A DNA stretch of 64,000 nt from Bacteroidota bacterium (lineage in GTDB: Bacteria; Bacteroidota; Bacteroidia; B-17B0; Aurantibacillaceae): positions 46,660 to 110,659 of the forward strand of contig JAFDYB010000047.1 of the NCBI GenBank assembly GCA_018267655.1, given 5' to 3'. Positions 44,559 through 53,556 of the stretch are shown here, one piece after another (the first letter of the stretch is position 1; each line of letters opens with the position of its first letter). The position numbers were made by a program, and so were the translations under genes. The notes under the pieces are model-generated. The model made no database searches. It worked only from the letters and a program-made list of their open reading frames with translations, and was not told where the DNA came from.

Positions 44559-46160
44559 TTAATTTAAATTCATTACCGGTATTTTTTTAGAAATGCTTTG
44601 GTTGTTACTGTATATCAAAGTAACTAAATAAATGCCGTTTGCTAATTGTGGTTTTACATTAAATGAGTTATAACCTTGCTGAATATCAAATGTGTTTTGG
44701 TTGATTATTTTACCTGACGCATCCATAATTAACAAGGTATAATTGGTGTTAATGCTGCTATTGGCAGTTAATACGATGCCTGACTGTTCGTTGTAATATA
44801 AGTTTGGTATTGTGTTTGAGGCATTACAATCACTTGAAAAAATTACTTTTGATTGGCGCGATGTGTAATCTGCGTCAACCATTCGCAGCCTATAATATGG
44901 TCCAAATTCATTTTTATTATTTACGGTGTAGGCGTAGTTTTGCAGTGTGTTTGAATTGCCATTTGCATTAACGGTGGCAATTTTACTAAATGATACGCCA
45001 TCACTGCTATTTAGTATATCAAAATACAATAAATTAGTTTCAGTTATACTGCTCCAGTTTAATAATAATGTATTTGCGTTTTTGCAATTTGCTGAAAAAT
45101 CAAGTAAATCAATTGGTAAAGGAATTGTAACCGATGAAAGAACCCAAGGACAAAAGGTTGACATACCAACGGCAGTTACTTGCCCTGTGCCGCTTGTAAC
45201 AGCTGCTGCTGAACCAAAGGTGCTGTTATTACCTATCCAAGCACTTCCGTTCCAAAATTGGGCGCCAATATTACCTGTGTTTAAGGGGGCTAACAATGTA
45301 TTTTCTGCACCACGGTAAGTAAAGGTTAAATCGCCTGTAACGGCGCTGCTATTGGTAATATCCCACCAGCGATCAATTACAGAGTTAGATGCGCAAGTAT
45401 TGCCGCTAGTAGAATTATTTGGGCAATAAAAAAATGATACAGCAGCTACGTTACTTAAACCCGCCCAAGGCACGTTGTTTGAAGCTGCGGTAGGGCGGGT
45501 AGAAACGTCTATATAAGCAGATGTGCTAGGCATTGCTGTTGTAACGTTAAATGTAAATGGAATAGAAACGCCTCCGGTAGTACCAAAAGGATAAACGTGT
45601 GCGCCCGTACTTGCGCGCATAAACCAGCGTACTACACTTGGGTTTACCATGGCATTGGTTTCGCTAATAATGTAGCCACCACCGTTAGTAATTGCGCCAA
45701 GTGCCGGGTTTGTAATTTGTAAGGTGTTTGAGTTTAAATCGAGCGGACGAGAGCCTAATGCCAAAATACCCGTGAAAGCGCTTTGCCCGCCAACAGTAAC
45801 ATTATTAACGGCTAATTGTTTGGTGTTTGTGCCACTTAGCGTTAGGTTGTAAAAAGCGGTAGGGTTTGTGCCGGTAATTTGCTGCGCTGCACCATTAAGC
45901 ACAACTCCACCACCATCAACTGAAAAGCTGGTATTGGCAGCATTGTTTACCCAATTGCCTTCAATAGTAATGCTTGAACTTGCACTAGGGGTAATTAACC
46001 CGCCGCTTGTATTGCTGTAATTACCGGCAGCTGCACCTGCTACGTATATTTGTGCCCCACCATTAAATAATATGCGGGCACCATTGTTAAATAAGCCTTG
46101 TGAGTGTGCGCTAATATAAATTAGAGTAATTATAAAAATTAATATGTTTTTTAATTTCAT
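44559..46160 (-). CDS. T9SS cargo protein, beta-helix-like
   Basis: Secreted protein with signal peptide 'MKLKNILIFIITLIYISAHS', then Gly/Asn/Ser/Thr-rich repeats rich in short strands ('GARILFNGGAQIYVAG', 'GVVLNGAAQQITGTN', 'NLTLSGTNTKQLAVNNVTVG') that look like a beta-helix. A middle block 'YPFGTTGGVSIPFTF' and 'IDRWWDITNSSAVTGDLTFT' follows, then a C-terminal beta-sandwich sorting domain ('LLDFSANCKNANTLLLNWSS', 'YYRLRMVDADY', 'NGIYLVTLIYSN', ending 'KIPVMNLN'). 533 aa. The ATG overlaps the stop of the 46157 gene (ATGA), so the two are made together. Ligand unknown. Confidence 0.85.
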   Translation of the reverse strand: MKLKNILIFIITLIYISAHSQGLFNNGARILFNGGAQIYVAGAAAGNYSNTSGGLITPSASSSITIEGNWVNNAANTSFSVDGGGVVLNGAAQQITGTNPTAFYNLTLSGTNTKQLAVNNVTVGGQSAFTGILALGSRPLDLNSNTLQITNPALGAITNGGGYIISETNAMVNPSVVRWFMRASTGAHVYPFGTTGGVSIPFTFNVTTAMPSTSAYIDVSTRPTAASNNVPWAGLSNVAAVSFFYCPNNSTSGNTCASNSVIDRWWDITNSSAVTGDLTFTYRGAENTLLAPLNTGNIGAQFWNGSAWIGNNSTFGSAAAVTSGTGQVTAVGMSTFCPWVLSSVTIPLPIDLLDFSANCKNANTLLLNWSSITETNLLYFDILNSSDGVSFSKIATVNANGNSNTLQNYAYTVNNKNEFGPYYRLRMVDADYTSRQSKVIFSSDCNASNTIPNLYYNEQSGIVLTANSSINTNYTLLIMDASGKIINQNTFDIQQGYNSFNVKPQLANGIYLVTLIYSNNQSISKKIPVMNLN

Positions 46161-47728
46161 TTTTTTGTTTTGTTTGATAAATTATTAAATCGAGCATTTA
46201 TTACCGCGGGGGCTCCTTTTGGAGCCTGTGGCGTATCAAATCTTACAGATGTTCCGTCCCACCATATTGGAGTTCCTTCGTCAGGAGCATTGTCATTATG
46301 CATTACTCCATTCATTTTTCCGTCAAACGAAGCGTCTATAATTTCAGAGGAAATTTGGGGATTTTCAAATCCTTTCTTGGTTCCTATCGCAATCCAATTA
46401 AATTGAACATTCGAATTGCCATTATTGTTTTCCGTCACTTCAAATCCATCTAAATTTGTTCTTGAAATGTAAACCCCATTACATACTCCTACAGGAGTAA
46501 GAGTGATAATAACATCTTCTTTGTCAGAAATTAAATTTTTAAAATTATTATCAAAGTTAACTATTGTTTTTCCATTCACTAAATTCGCTTTTCCTTTTGA
46601 ATATACATCTACATTTGTTGAAGTAGGAGCATAGGTTGCTACTCTTTTATCTGAATTATCTACAGAATTAAGTTGAGTATATACATTGTTAGTAATAGTG
46701 TTACCATCTACATATATACCGTAACGATGACCAGAAAAATGCGTTCCATAAACTAGTCCTTTTATCCAACCTCCCATTACACCACCGTAAATTCCCAAGC
46801 CAATGGTATTGTCTGGTACATTATAGGAGCTTGTAATGTTGGCTACTGAAGAACTGCTAATTCTACCACCTGCACCGCCTGTAGTAAATCCTGTTCCAAA
46901 ACCATATACAGAATAATTAGTGCTATTATTAGCGAAATACCCTAAGGCGCCCATTGTACCATAATCATATCCCATTACACCACCTGTTCTTTTGTAGCTC
47001 CCACCGTTACCTAATACACCAAAAGCATAATTCCCTCTTACGCCAGATGCGTCTCCAGATACACCTGCTCCAACAGCATTAAATGCTGTTCCGCCTGAAG
47101 TTGAGGCACTTGTCCCTAGAATGCCTACACCCTGTGTACTTGAACCAAAATACTGCCCTTGTACTGCCGAAAAATTTGTGCTGTTCCCCGCTTGTATTAA
47201 TCCGTAAACCCCACCTCCATTAAAGCTAGAGTAACCGTTTAACGCCCATGTATTTGTTCCATTAGAAAAAGCACCTAATAAATCTCCCGCACTTGGGGTA
47301 GTAGATCCTATAACAATTTGCCCTCCACTAGTTAAACGCATTAACTCACTACCGTTGGCAAACATTTTTACATTGTAATTGTTAAGCGAACCTAAAATTC
47401 CATCGGCAGCTAAAGTGTTTCCGGCAATAAGCCAACCCGTAAGGTTGGAAGTTTGTTGTACCCATATAATTCCATTAAAATACCAAAACGATTGTGTAGT
47501 AAGGTCATAAACCGTTAAACCCGTAGCTGGCGTTGCAATTGCAGTTCGCTGGGCACTTGTCATGCGAGGCATAAGCAAACCACTACTGGTCGAAGTAATG
47601 TCCAACATCGCACTTGCATTGGGCAAAGCACCCGTACCGTTAATAGCTACGTTTTGAGAGTATGTTTTGGTACAAGTCAATATTGAACTTATAATTAAAA
47701 GATTTCTAATTTTACTTAATGTTTTCAT
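46157..47728 (-). CDS. Secreted tail-fibre-like glycine-rich protein
   Basis: 523-aa exported protein. After a signal peptide comes 'AMLDITSTSSGLLMPRMTSA' and 'GLTVYDLTTQSFWYFNGIIW', a block common to Bacteroidota surface proteins resembling phage tail-fibre heads. Residues ~150-340 are Gly/Ser-rich with repeated 'GVxGxxxxxxGGxxxGxxG' units ('VGILGTSASTSGGTAFNAVG', 'GVLGNGGSYKRTGGVMGY'). The C-terminal ~160 residues form a separate domain ('VITLTPVGVCNGVYISRTNL', 'FNWIAIGTKKG'). No T9SS domain is evident. Translationally coupled to the T9SS gene after it, which suggests a shared surface structure. Confidence 0.8.
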   Translation of the reverse strand: MKTLSKIRNLLIISSILTCTKTYSQNVAINGTGALPNASAMLDITSTSSGLLMPRMTSAQRTAIATPATGLTVYDLTTQSFWYFNGIIWVQQTSNLTGWLIAGNTLAADGILGSLNNYNVKMFANGSELMRLTSGGQIVIGSTTPSAGDLLGAFSNGTNTWALNGYSSFNGGGVYGLIQAGNSTNFSAVQGQYFGSSTQGVGILGTSASTSGGTAFNAVGAGVSGDASGVRGNYAFGVLGNGGSYKRTGGVMGYDYGTMGALGYFANNSTNYSVYGFGTGFTTGGAGGRISSSSVANITSSYNVPDNTIGLGIYGGVMGGWIKGLVYGTHFSGHRYGIYVDGNTITNNVYTQLNSVDNSDKRVATYAPTSTNVDVYSKGKANLVNGKTIVNFDNNFKNLISDKEDVIITLTPVGVCNGVYISRTNLDGFEVTENNNGNSNVQFNWIAIGTKKGFENPQISSEIIDASFDGKMNGVMHNDNAPDEGTPIWWDGTSVRFDTPQAPKGAPAVINARFNNLSNKTKK

Positions 47729-47849
47729 TGATAGGAGTTTTATATACGCAATTTACACATAAAAGAGTATAAAAGAAAATTTTTCGCTCAATAATTAGAT
47801 AGTTTTGCTCAACAGAACCAATATTTCGCTGAGATTTTCGAGATTCGTT

Positions 47850-49625
47850 TTAAAACTCATACTGTCGGCGGGCAATATTCCAGCGCAGAGCAAGGTTAAA
47901 AATACTTGATTGGGCATTTATTTTTTTATTTTTTTCTTCACGTAAAATCACACTTGCTTCTATAAACATGTTTTGTATAATTTGGTAGTTTATACATAAT
48001 GAGGCATATATAATATTTGTTTTTAAGCCTTGCCCAATATAATTACCATAATCGGCGTAGCGCGTGTTATATGCCAATAAAGGGTTTGCTCCAAAATTTC
48101 TGCCAGCGGTATCTAAACCTTGAATTGCATAAAATAGTTTGGCCTGTATATTGAGCCGAAATGTTGGTTGATAGCGAAGTATGCCAATGGCTTCTTTAAA
48201 ATTAGCTCCCAAAGGGTGGGCCATGTATTGATTGTATTGTGTGTAATTAGAGTAGTAGGAGAAATTGTTGTACTTTGAAAACGAAAAATGCGTGTAAGTA
48301 TAAGGTCTCACGGCATTAAATTCGGCTTGTACATCAAGATTTTTTATGCCAAACAAGTTTACGTGTTTAAAGCCAAATTGAACAGCTTGTTTATTGCCCC
48401 ACCAGCCGCGATTATTTTTTAGTTCATTAAATACAAACTCATCAATAAATACAGAGCCATAAAGCGAAAAGCGGTGTAAAAAATTCCATTTAAAATCGGC
48501 GCCAATATGGGCTTTATCTGATGAGCCTAAACCGTTTTCAACGGCTTTAAAAAAGATGATGGGATTAAGATAAGTAGGGTCGAAACGGCGGGTATTAATT
48601 GAGTCTGTGTTACCAAATGTTATACTTTCGAAGAAACCGAGATTAAAATTTTTACTTAAGTTAACGGTTAGGTAGTGTAAGGTCATAAATTTGCGTGGGT
48701 AAAATACATCGGCGCGCTGGTTTAAGTTAGATGCTACCATTTGTGCGTAAATATTAGTGTATTGAAAGCGTTTAAAGGTGGTGTTAAACTTTAAGAATAA
48801 ATAGGGCGGAGCATTGTCTGATAAAAAAAGTGAGCGGTAGCCATTGCCTATAAAGTTTTTATCTTGCCCAAATTGGGTGTTAATGTGTTTGGTAATATTA
48901 AAGTTAATGTAGCCTCTAACGTCGTAAAAATCGTAGCCGCGTTTTTTATAAGTACTCCAAAAACCTTGTTGTGGCACTGCCTTTGTGCTGTCAATTTGTT
49001 GTTCAATGTAATGGGGAAAGTAAATTTGATTATCGCACACATAGGTATAAAAACCCACCTTTCCGTCAATTATGCCTCTGGCTTCAAAGCCACGTGTATT
49101 CATAAAATCGGTTTGCTTGCCAAGTGTATTTAAATTGCTTTGCCCGCCTTGAAAATAGGCAACAGGGTTTATTTGAAAGTTAAAATGCTTTTCGTTGATG
49201 CTGTAAAATGCATTTTTACGAGCGTAAAATATTTTTAAAAGTTCTTTTTTATAAAGTGAAACTGAGTCGTTTTGAAAGTGTTCCCAATTATCTACTCTTA
49301 AATAAATTAAATTGCGTTTATCGGTTTTAGAGAGTTTTAAGTTTATATTATTCGATACGCTGTCTGTAAGGGCAGCCACGCTGCTTCTTAAATAAGGTTT
49401 TACAGAAGTAAAAAGCTGCGGCGCCATTTTTCCGGATAGCACCTCGTAACGATCGAGTGTATAATAGTAATCGCTATTAAGGGGTACAAAACTGCTTTGG
49501 GCAAATGTTTTTAAAAATAAAACGCTTAAGGGAAGTAAATATTTAATTTTTGAAAAAATAAAATTATTTTGCTTTAAATTTTTGAATGGCGTTTCTTGTA
49601 AATTCTGACAGCACAAGTGTGCCAC
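47850..49625 (-). CDS. Outer-membrane protein of the capsule-assembly Wzi-like type
   Basis: Predicted outer-membrane beta-barrel, close to the Wzi-like family of Bacteroidota: 'LNSDYYYTLDRYEVLSGK' at the start, 'QINPVAYFQGGQSN', 'NTRGFEARGIIDGKVGFYTY', 'QFGQDKNFIGNGYRSLFLSD', and a last strand '(A)LRWNIARRQYEF' ending in aromatic Phe. Start is uncertain: the open frame begins at GTG 49625 inside the upstream gene (62-bp overlap), while the signal peptide-like 'YLLPLSVLFLKTFAQS' starts later with no ATG, GTG or TTG just before it; an ATT at 49559 would fit, five bases after the upstream stop. Function in capsule attachment is inference from the family. Confidence 0.78.
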   Translation of the reverse strand: MAHLCCQNLQETPFKNLKQNNFIFSKIKYLLPLSVLFLKTFAQSSFVPLNSDYYYTLDRYEVLSGKMAPQLFTSVKPYLRSSVAALTDSVSNNINLKLSKTDKRNLIYLRVDNWEHFQNDSVSLYKKELLKIFYARKNAFYSINEKHFNFQINPVAYFQGGQSNLNTLGKQTDFMNTRGFEARGIIDGKVGFYTYVCDNQIYFPHYIEQQIDSTKAVPQQGFWSTYKKRGYDFYDVRGYINFNITKHINTQFGQDKNFIGNGYRSLFLSDNAPPYLFLKFNTTFKRFQYTNIYAQMVASNLNQRADVFYPRKFMTLHYLTVNLSKNFNLGFFESITFGNTDSINTRRFDPTYLNPIIFFKAVENGLGSSDKAHIGADFKWNFLHRFSLYGSVFIDEFVFNELKNNRGWWGNKQAVQFGFKHVNLFGIKNLDVQAEFNAVRPYTYTHFSFSKYNNFSYYSNYTQYNQYMAHPLGANFKEAIGILRYQPTFRLNIQAKLFYAIQGLDTAGRNFGANPLLAYNTRYADYGNYIGQGLKTNIIYASLCINYQIIQNMFIEASVILREEKNKKINAQSSIFNLALRWNIARRQYEF

Positions 49626-50319
49626 TCATAGCCGCGCGTTCAATAAGTAATTTGTCCCAATGCTCGGTACCCTCCCACATTATTTTTTTAAGCATGCTCA
49701 TAGCTTCGGGGTTTGATGCAGAAAGTTTTTCAGATAAAACATTAATAGCATTATCCATTTGAGATGAGTTTTCAAAAATTTCGGCATACAAGCCTTTTTG
49801 CATAGCCCACTCGGCACTTTGCCACTCGGTAGCATTAATGGTTAATTGGCAAAAGGCCGATTTTCCAACTTTTCGTTCAACGGCAGGTCCTACTACAAAA
49901 GGGCCAATGCCAACTGCAAGTTCAGAGAGTTTAATGGATGCAGTATTTACGGCAAAGGTATAATCAGCGGCAGATGCAATGCCAACACCACCACCAACAG
50001 CTTTGCCTTGCACGCGCGCAATAATAAATTTAGGAGCTTTGCGCATGGCGTTAATTACTTTAGCAAAACCACTAAAAAATGTGAGCCCGTTTTCTTTATC
50101 ATTTATTGAAATTAACTCATCAAAACTTGCACCGGCACAAAATGCTTTTTCGCCTTCACTTTTTAAGATGATTAATTTGGCATTAGGATTATTTCCCAAT
50201 GTTTCAATTTCGTTTGCTAAGTTTGACAGTTGAGTACCCGGCATACTATTACTTTGTGGGTGATAAAAAGTAATGTAACCTATATTGTTGTGTATTTCTG
50301 ATTTTACAAATGCGTTCAT
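49564..50319 (-). CDS. Enoyl-CoA hydratase/isomerase family protein
   Basis: Crotonase-fold enzyme acting on acyl-CoA. 'EGEKAFCAGASFDELIS' is the first oxyanion-hole region and 'ARVQGKAVGGGVGIASAADY' the second; the usual catalytic Glu pair is partly changed: 'SIKLSELAVGIGPFVVGPAV' keeps Glu in 'LSELAVGIGP'. 251 aa, full length. Role could be in fatty acid or leucine catabolism; exact substrate cannot be told. A near-leaderless promoter (TATATTCG, 50326-50333) sits six bases before the ATG. Confidence 0.9.
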   Translation of the reverse strand: MNAFVKSEIHNNIGYITFYHPQSNSMPGTQLSNLANEIETLGNNPNAKLIILKSEGEKAFCAGASFDELISINDKENGLTFFSGFAKVINAMRKAPKFIIARVQGKAVGGGVGIASAADYTFAVNTASIKLSELAVGIGPFVVGPAVERKVGKSAFCQLTINATEWQSAEWAMQKGLYAEIFENSSQMDNAINVLSEKLSASNPEAMSMLKKIMWEGTEHWDKLLIERAAMSGTLVLSEFTRNAIQKFKAK

Positions 50320-50325
50320 TGTTTG

Positions 50326-50333
50326 CGAATATA
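50326..50333 (-). promoter_or_regulatory. -7-like box of the enoyl-CoA hydratase gene
   Basis: Minus-strand TATATTCG differs from TAnnTTTG at one base and ends six bases (CAAACA) before the ATG at 50319. No -33 TTG is visible, so this is weaker than the box at der. Confidence 0.45.
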
Positions 50334-50367
50334 ATTAAATAATTTTTTAGATAAATTTTTTACTGAA

Positions 50368-51903
50368 TTAAACGATATTTTTATTTTCTTTTAGTGCGTT
50401 AAAGTATGAACAGTTATTTTGCTTTGAATATATCCACGCAAAAAAATCGAAGTATTCGAGTGCAAATTTTTGATGCGGGTCGTTAAAAACAATTAGCATT
50501 TCTTTTTTCATTCTTTCAAAATATTTGTCGCCGTCTGACTCTAAATTTGTGAGGGTAATTTTCTTAAAATTTTTCATGAAACATTTTTCAAAATCAAGTT
50601 GTAAGCCTGTTTTTTTATAGTACCGTATATTTGATTTTAAAAGATAGTTTAAGTTAGATATATTTTTTAATTCGTAATGAACAATTAAATTGCAAAGCAA
50701 GCTAATTCTATATAAATCTTGCCTGCTGTTTTTTTCAGATTCATTTATAAGTTTATTGAGCCATTGTAAAGATGTTGCGTAATCTTGTTGACCGAAATAC
50801 CAAATAAAAATCAAAAAATGAAGGGTGCTTAATTCCTCCTTATGGATTTTAGATTCGTATTTGCTAAGCGATAGTTGTGTATTGGATATTGATGTTTCAA
50901 GTAATGAAAAATTGCGAGTAAAAAGCGCAAACATTAGTTTATTGATATGCGCTTTTGCCAGCAGAAATAAAAAGGCATTTAACTCTTTGTATTTGTATGC
51001 GTCAACTAAAAGCCATAATTTCTCAATCAGTTCGTTGCATTTATTATTTTGATTGTTTAGCCCGTAAATTCTTGCTTTAAAACCAATGCATAGTACATAA
51101 TATTCAATATAATCAGAAATAAAATTTTTATACTCTTCAAATAAGTTTAAGGTAATTGTAAGGTAATTAAATTGTTCAGTGTTTTTATGGAGTAAGCGAT
51201 AGGCTAAAGCTTGCGCAGTGTTATAAAGCAGAGTTTCACGTTTACTGTTGTGAATTAAATTTTGTTTAAGCGAAGGGTGAGCAATTAATTCATTAATGAT
51301 AATTGAATCGCGTTCATTTTTAATACCTGCGTTTTTTAATATTGATATCAGTTGGTTTATAATGTAAGTATAATTACTTATACTGCTTATGGTGCTTAAC
51401 ACCTTTCTTTTTTCTTCAATGAGTTGGTCCAATATGCTTAATTCGCTTGCATCGTATCTAATTTCAATATCAATTAATACTTTTTCTAATTCAAAAATTT
51501 CGAGTAAGGTGTAGTATAATTCGTTTTGAATAGCATCGTGTTTTATTTTATCAAGTTCTTTGCGAGCGTGTCTAAAAAGTTGTTTATTAAAAAGCAACTG
51601 AATGTTTTTTACGCGCTCATTTAAATTTTCGGTAAATATAGTTTCGTGTTGGTACCACCTTAGTGATTTAAGTAATTGATGAAAAAGTTGATTTTTTTCG
51701 GAAGGGAAGTGCTTAATGAAAGATTCGTTTTTAAAATGACTTTTCACGTCATCTTCGTTGTAAATTTCGGTTTCAACAAGTAGGTTGTATATTTTTAAAT
51801 AATTTTTGTCACCTTCTTGAAATGATGAAAGTTGAATAAAATAATTACGTTCCTTTTCGGTTAAAGAATGAATTAAATCGTGTAATATTGGCGATGCTTT
51901 CAT
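50368..51903 (-). CDS. Hypothetical helical protein, copy 2 of an adjacent pair
   Basis: 511 aa, cytoplasmic, almost wholly alpha-helical; no known domain recognised. It starts 'LIHSLTEKERNYFIQLSSFQ' and shows TPR-like pairs of helices later ('FLIFIWYFGQQDYATSLQWL'). It shares its layout with the protein encoded directly upstream: the N-terminal 'SLTEKERNYFIQL' there reads 'TLKKSEKRYIKLL', and both follow with a 'LxxxARKELDKIKHDA/CQKMLKSTKDDA' segment near residue 110. The start overlaps the stop of that gene (TAATG), so the two are made together. Bacteroidota-typical, function unknown. Confidence 0.8.
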   Translation of the reverse strand: MKASPILHDLIHSLTEKERNYFIQLSSFQEGDKNYLKIYNLLVETEIYNEDDVKSHFKNESFIKHFPSEKNQLFHQLLKSLRWYQHETIFTENLNERVKNIQLLFNKQLFRHARKELDKIKHDAIQNELYYTLLEIFELEKVLIDIEIRYDASELSILDQLIEEKRKVLSTISSISNYTYIINQLISILKNAGIKNERDSIIINELIAHPSLKQNLIHNSKRETLLYNTAQALAYRLLHKNTEQFNYLTITLNLFEEYKNFISDYIEYYVLCIGFKARIYGLNNQNNKCNELIEKLWLLVDAYKYKELNAFLFLLAKAHINKLMFALFTRNFSLLETSISNTQLSLSKYESKIHKEELSTLHFLIFIWYFGQQDYATSLQWLNKLINESEKNSRQDLYRISLLCNLIVHYELKNISNLNYLLKSNIRYYKKTGLQLDFEKCFMKNFKKITLTNLESDGDKYFERMKKEMLIVFNDPHQKFALEYFDFFAWIYSKQNNCSYFNALKENKNIV

Positions 51904-53372
51904 TATGCTTTTACTAAATGTATTAATTTACCAATATCTGTTTTATAGGCTGTGTAAGCCGTGAGATTAAATGTAGAAAAATCAATTGTAACAGGGCTGA
52001 GTTTTTTTAGGGTTGAGTATATTTCAGTGTATTTTGATTTATCAAAAAAATCTTTTGAATCATTCATTAAGATGTTAAAATGATTTAAAAATAGTTGCGT
52101 ATGCTCGTTAAAATTATGATTTACTTTTTTTAAAAGATTAACTGTGGTTTTTGCATTTGAAAAATCGGCTAACTCTATTGAAGTTATGAGGTCTAAAAGT
52201 CGCAACTCATTTAAAAAATCTTTTTTATCGTCTTCCTTAAAAAAGGAAGTATGTTTCTCAATTAATTTTTTTGCTTCTAAAAAATTTTGGTTGTACATGT
52301 AATAAACAATTAGCGAATAAATAAGAGTGCTTTTGTCTTCAAACCCTAAAAAATTGCCATTTATTAGCTCGTTTACAGAGTGTATTATAGTTTGTTCATC
52401 TACATTAATATCTGAATAGGTTAACAATAGTAAGTTTAGTGCTGCATAATACGATTTTTGCTTGTAGCTGATGTCAATGCCATGCTCTTGTTTATTTCCA
52501 AATATATGAGGAATTAGTTGTGTAAAATAATGTGCTTTTTCAAATTGTTTGTTTTTAATATAATATTGAATCAATTTATAGTGAACATCGAGTGCTTGGC
52601 GTGGCATTTCAACCGGCAAAAATAAATGGTCTTTGCAGAGGTCAATTGCTTTTAGGGCGGTTTTTTCAATATTTGCAGCGGTGTTATAATCGGCACAAAT
52701 AAGAGTAGCACAAAGAATTAAAAACTCTGCCTTAATACTGTAAAAATCATGTTGATTATGTAATAAGGGCGAACTTAAAAGAGCAGATGCTGCATTTATT
52801 TTTTCGGGCTCGCTTTTTAAATTGTTTGTTTGCCGTGCTTTTGAGTATAATGAGTAACATTCAGATAAGCGCATTTCTTTTTCAATAATATGCTTTTGCT
52901 CATTTAAAAGTTTTAATTCAATTTCTTTTATTTCGTCAAGCTTATAAAAACGGTTAATTAATTTTATTTCAATTGTTATTAGCTCTAAAATGTAATTAAA
53001 CTCTTCAAGTTTATACGCATCATCTTTTGTTGATTTCAACATTTTTTGGCACTGCTTGTACTGTGCTTTTTGAAATAAAATATTTAAATTTTGAATGTCG
53101 TCGCGTAGTCTAAACCCGCCAATTGTTTGGGAATAGAAGCCTCTTTCGCTTTTTAATATTTGATTATATAAAGTTTCAATATCAGGTTGTTTAAACTCTG
53201 TTGTTTTTTCAAATAATTCGCGAAACTCGTTAACGTTTAAACTGTTTTCTGCTAAATCCATCAATTTTGAAGCCGATTTTAAATCTTGGGTACTGCACAA
53301 TAATTTAATGTATCGCTTTTCAGACTTTTTAAGCGTTTCTATAATTTCATAAAGCTCTTCTAAAGAAATCAT
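51903..53372 (-). CDS. Hypothetical helical protein, copy 1 of an adjacent pair
   Basis: 489 aa, helical throughout, no signal peptide, family not recognised. N-terminus 'ISLEELYEIIETLKKSEKRY' with 'KLLCSTQDLK'; TPR-like arrays follow ('YYIKNKQFEKAHYFTQLIPH', 'YMYNQNFLEAKKLIEKH'). Related to the next protein in layout and in several segments, so they are probably an old tandem duplication. Divergent from the gene at 53557, with a 184-bp gap between, which holds a -7-like TACTTTTG for the plus-strand gene. Confidence 0.8.
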   Translation of the reverse strand: MISLEELYEIIETLKKSEKRYIKLLCSTQDLKSASKLMDLAENSLNVNEFRELFEKTTEFKQPDIETLYNQILKSERGFYSQTIGGFRLRDDIQNLNILFQKAQYKQCQKMLKSTKDDAYKLEEFNYILELITIEIKLINRFYKLDEIKEIELKLLNEQKHIIEKEMRLSECYSLYSKARQTNNLKSEPEKINAASALLSSPLLHNQHDFYSIKAEFLILCATLICADYNTAANIEKTALKAIDLCKDHLFLPVEMPRQALDVHYKLIQYYIKNKQFEKAHYFTQLIPHIFGNKQEHGIDISYKQKSYYAALNLLLLTYSDINVDEQTIIHSVNELINGNFLGFEDKSTLIYSLIVYYMYNQNFLEAKKLIEKHTSFFKEDDKKDFLNELRLLDLITSIELADFSNAKTTVNLLKKVNHNFNEHTQLFLNHFNILMNDSKDFFDKSKYTEIYSTLKKLSPVTIDFSTFNLTAYTAYKTDIGKLIHLVKA

Positions 53373-53442
53373 TTCTTTTTTTCTGACCGATAAATATAAA
53401 GTTAAATATTTAAAAGGCGGCTAAATTTGGTGTAATATTTTA

Positions 53443-53450
53443 TACTTTTG
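53443..53450 (+). promoter_or_regulatory. -7 promoter box for the 53557 gene
   Basis: TACTTTTG fits TAnnTTTG and lies about 107 bases before the ATG, giving a leader of ~100 bases. A TTTG at 53426 is somewhat too close to be a normal -33 box. The leader has a small hairpin AAGGT-TTTT-ACCTT near 53514-53527. Confidence 0.4.
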
Positions 53451-53556
53451 TTAATTCAAGTGTTTGTTTGAATTTTAACAAAAAAAATCAAATAAATTAT
53501 ATACAAAGGCCAAGGTTTTTACCTTATGAGGAAGGTTAACCATTAATTATAATGTT

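Noticed and set aside
46157..47728. Prophage tail gene
   Set aside because: Only the head block resembles tail fibres; it has a signal peptide, and no capsid, terminase or other tail genes are around.
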